The position numbers and the translations under genes are program-made. The notes beneath the pieces are model-generated. The model saw only the letters and a program-made list of their open reading frames with translations. It had not been told where the DNA came from and searched no databases. Below, piece by piece: positions 5,514-7,139 of a DNA stretch of 7,139 nucleotides (position 1 is the stretch's first letter; every line of letters begins with the position of its first letter). This DNA is from Bacillota bacterium (GTDB taxonomy: Bacteria > Bacillota > Clostridia > Saccharofermentanales > UBA5734), in contig JAEXPB010000143.1 of NCBI GenBank assembly GCA_023438965.1, forward strand, positions 1 through 7,139, in the 5' to 3' direction.

Positions 5514-7139
5514 CTACAATCGACGATAAAGCACATAGTCCTGCACGGAGCGGACAAAGCCGGCCGCCAGCAGGGCGTTGACCGATTCGACCGGGCACTG
5601 TCGGACAGTCAGCCGGCTGAGGGTCGGATAAATCCGCTTCTCCTGGAAATTGCGCACGAAAACATGCAAGGCATCGGGCAGGGAAGCCGGATCAAAAACA
5701 CGCAGGGATTTGCCCTGCCGCTCAAAAACGGCGACCGGCAGGCCAGCCCGCAAAGCAACCGCGGTGCCGGGAAGATTGATGAAGTCGCGATCAGGCTGCT
5801 GCGCCAGCGACTTGCCCCAGGGCTGCGCCGGATCGACCGCCGGCAGCCAGATCAGCTGGTCCGGCGGCTCCTCGAGCGCCAACTGGGTACCGGCGAAATC
5901 GCCGGCCCGGATGAACTGCACGCCGGACATCCCGGCAATGAAAAAGCCGCGCCGTACGCGCCCGGTGTATTCCCAGATCCGCAGGATCTCCAGCACCCGA
6001 TCCCAGGGGAGACCCGCCGCGGTTTCCCGGCAGAGGATGACGGACCGGTCAAAGGCGCGCTCCAGCTGCTGCTCCAGCGACAGATCCGCCAACGGCCGCG
6101 TCAGCTCCCAGCGGCCGGCCGACATGGCCAGCGCCCGGACTTTCAGTTTTTGCTTCAACGGAAGCAGATCCATTTTGTCCCGCTGCAGCCATTGGCGAAC
6201 CGGGACAAAACTGTCGGCGTGCACCAGTCCTTTAGCGGCCAGCGCCAATAACGGATCATAGGGCGATTCGCCGCCGGTCAAGTCGGAAAGCCGGTGCATA
6301 AAACTGGCACCGCGTTTTTGCAGGGCGCCGCAGAGAACGGCTTCAAGTCCGGTCAAGGGCTGGCCGGATGCGGTCGGCGCGGCATCCCAGTTGATGTCTT
6401 CATAGGGATGGAAGCTGAGTGACGCATCGGGATTGAACCGCCAGAACAGGTTGCCTTGCGCCAAGAGCGCATCCAGCAGGTCCGGCCGGTAATTGCCTGC
6501 CCGGACCGGCAACAGGATCTCTTCCCAATATTCCGGTGGGAAGGGCAATCCGCAGAGTCTGCGCACTGCCGTTTCCAGCTTTTGCTCCGGCGGCGCCGAA
6601 ATGAGCACGCGTCCGGCCAACAGAGCCGCATATCGCTCGGCCGGCAAGGTCCGGATCTGCTGCCGGCGGCTCTTGATGGTCTCCCGCCGCGCCCGGTCAT
6701 ATAGTTCGGCATGATAGAACAGACCGTTGCTCTCGACCGCCCGGTCATTCTGGCATAAAGCCTTCAGGACCTCCAGCGCCGTCTCTTCGGACCAGAGATA
6801 ACGTTCACCGACCTGCGCGGGCGATTGGGCGCCCCGGTAGCGCAGCAGGCGCCGGACCAAGTGCTGCCGGGCTGCGTCCGAACCGCCGGCCAGGGCCTCG
6901 GCGTATTCCGGGGCCTGTTCCGCAGCGATCCATAATCCAGGCTCGATGTAGCAGACTCGCTCTTGCCGGGCCAGTTTATCCAGCCAAGCTACCGGGATAT
7001 CCAACTCGCCGGCCTGCAAATCGCCCTCGATCATCAACAGAGCGTGCAGCTGGTTTTCGTCATCCGGCAGGCGCGAACGTTCGGCGGTCCTGGCCAGCTG
7101 CTCGGGAGCCGGTTCGATCAGCTGCGCTTGTTTCAGGGC
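5514..7139 (-). CDS. lhr: Lhr-type DEAD/DEAH-box helicase, C-terminal part
   Basis: The frame stays open to the right edge, so the visible 541 residues are the C-terminal part of a larger protein; the TTG at 7037 is internal and not a start. None of the helicase motor motifs is visible. What is seen matches the long C-terminal extension of large Lhr proteins: a winged-helix-like segment (visible residues about 90-135), LCGLPFPPEYWEEILLPVR followed by YRPDLLDALLAQGNLFW, the TGRVRRGFFIAGMSGVQF segment (about 392-409), and the end region with LPAVDPAQPWG and AVFERQGKSLRVF (about 433-480). Lhr is a superfamily 2 3'-5' DNA helicase used in DNA repair; its C-terminal region resembles the AlkZ/HTH_42 glycosylase family and uracil-DNA glycosylase activity is reported for the E. 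coli protein. Whether that activity exists here is unknown. The stop lies 26 bases from the convergent hydrolase gene, with no clear terminator between them. Confidence 0.85.
   Translation of the reverse strand, partial: ALKQAQLIEPAPEQLARTAERSRLPDDENQLHALLMIEGDLQAGELDIPVAWLDKLARQERVCYIEPGLWIAAEQAPEYAEALAGGSDAARQHLVRRLLRYRGAQSPAQVGERYLWSEETALEVLKALCQNDRAVESNGLFYHAELYDRARRETIKSRRQQIRTLPAERYAALLAGRVLISAPPEQKLETAVRRLCGLPFPPEYWEEILLPVRAGNYRPDLLDALLAQGNLFWRFNPDASLSFHPYEDINWDAAPTASGQPLTGLEAVLCGALQKRGASFMHRLSDLTGGESPYDPLLALAAKGLVHADSFVPVRQWLQRDKMDLLPLKQKLKVRALAMSAGRWELTRPLADLSLEQQLERAFDRSVILCRETAAGLPWDRVLEILRIWEYTGRVRRGFFIAGMSGVQFIRAGDFAGTQLALEEPPDQLIWLPAVDPAQPWGKSLAQQPDRDFINLPGTAVALRAGLPVAVFERQGKSLRVFDPASLPDALHVFVRNFQEKRIYPTLSRLTVRQCPVESVNALLAAGFVRSVQDYVLYRRL

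Noticed and set aside
1..7139. CRISPR array, tRNA, rRNA, insertion sequence or attachment site
   Set aside because: No spaced direct repeats, cloverleaf, rRNA-like segment, transposase reading frame or terminal repeats were seen; the window is almost wholly coding.

Overview
The window is a dense, GC-rich bacterial segment with five genes, two of them cut by the window edges, and no intergenic gap over about 200 bases. Strong AGGAGG-type ribosome binding sites, a TTG start, a secreted SleB-type wall hydrolase with SH3b repeats and a long Lhr helicase together suggest a GC-rich Gram-positive, perhaps a clostridial or related Bacillota lineage. This placement is an inference; no rRNA or marker gene is present.

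Left edge, 1-1819 (+ strand): the 3' end of a Wadjet (Jet) anti-plasmid locus. The C-terminal part of JetC, the SMC-like ATPase, carries the ABC signature and Walker B motifs. It overlaps by four bases the complete JetD gene, the Toprim-type nuclease subunit. The usual jetA and jetB genes would lie upstream, outside the window. JetC with its partners is expected to load on and extrude closed circular DNA, and JetD to cut it.

Middle, 1869-4084 (- strand): a two-gene metabolic unit transcribed away from the divergent region. A zinc-dependent medium-chain dehydrogenase of the sorbitol/galactitol-phosphate type comes first, then a Gfo/Idh/MocA-family NAD(P)-dependent oxidoreductase 68 bases downstream. 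The pair points to interconversion of a polyol, sugar or inositol-like substrate, but the substrate cannot be read from sequence. A perfect 8-bp stem-loop sits between them. The unit runs convergently into jetD, with only 49 bases separating them.

Divergent control region, 4085-4275: a good sigma-70-like promoter (TTGACA-17-TATCAT) drives the rightward gene and has a perfect 13-base palindrome inside its spacer. A weaker leftward promoter has two further palindromes in its leader, one resembling a small attenuator. This is the most structured non-coding DNA in the window.

Right part, 4276-7139: an exported protein with two SH3b domains and a SleB/CwlJ-type cell wall hydrolase domain (+ strand), meeting tail-to-tail the C-terminal 541 residues of a large Lhr-type helicase (- strand), whose motor domains lie beyond the right edge.

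The Wadjet locus is a known defence system. I see no convincing undescribed multi-gene system; the less explained features are the regulatory palindromes and stem-loops around the dehydrogenase unit.
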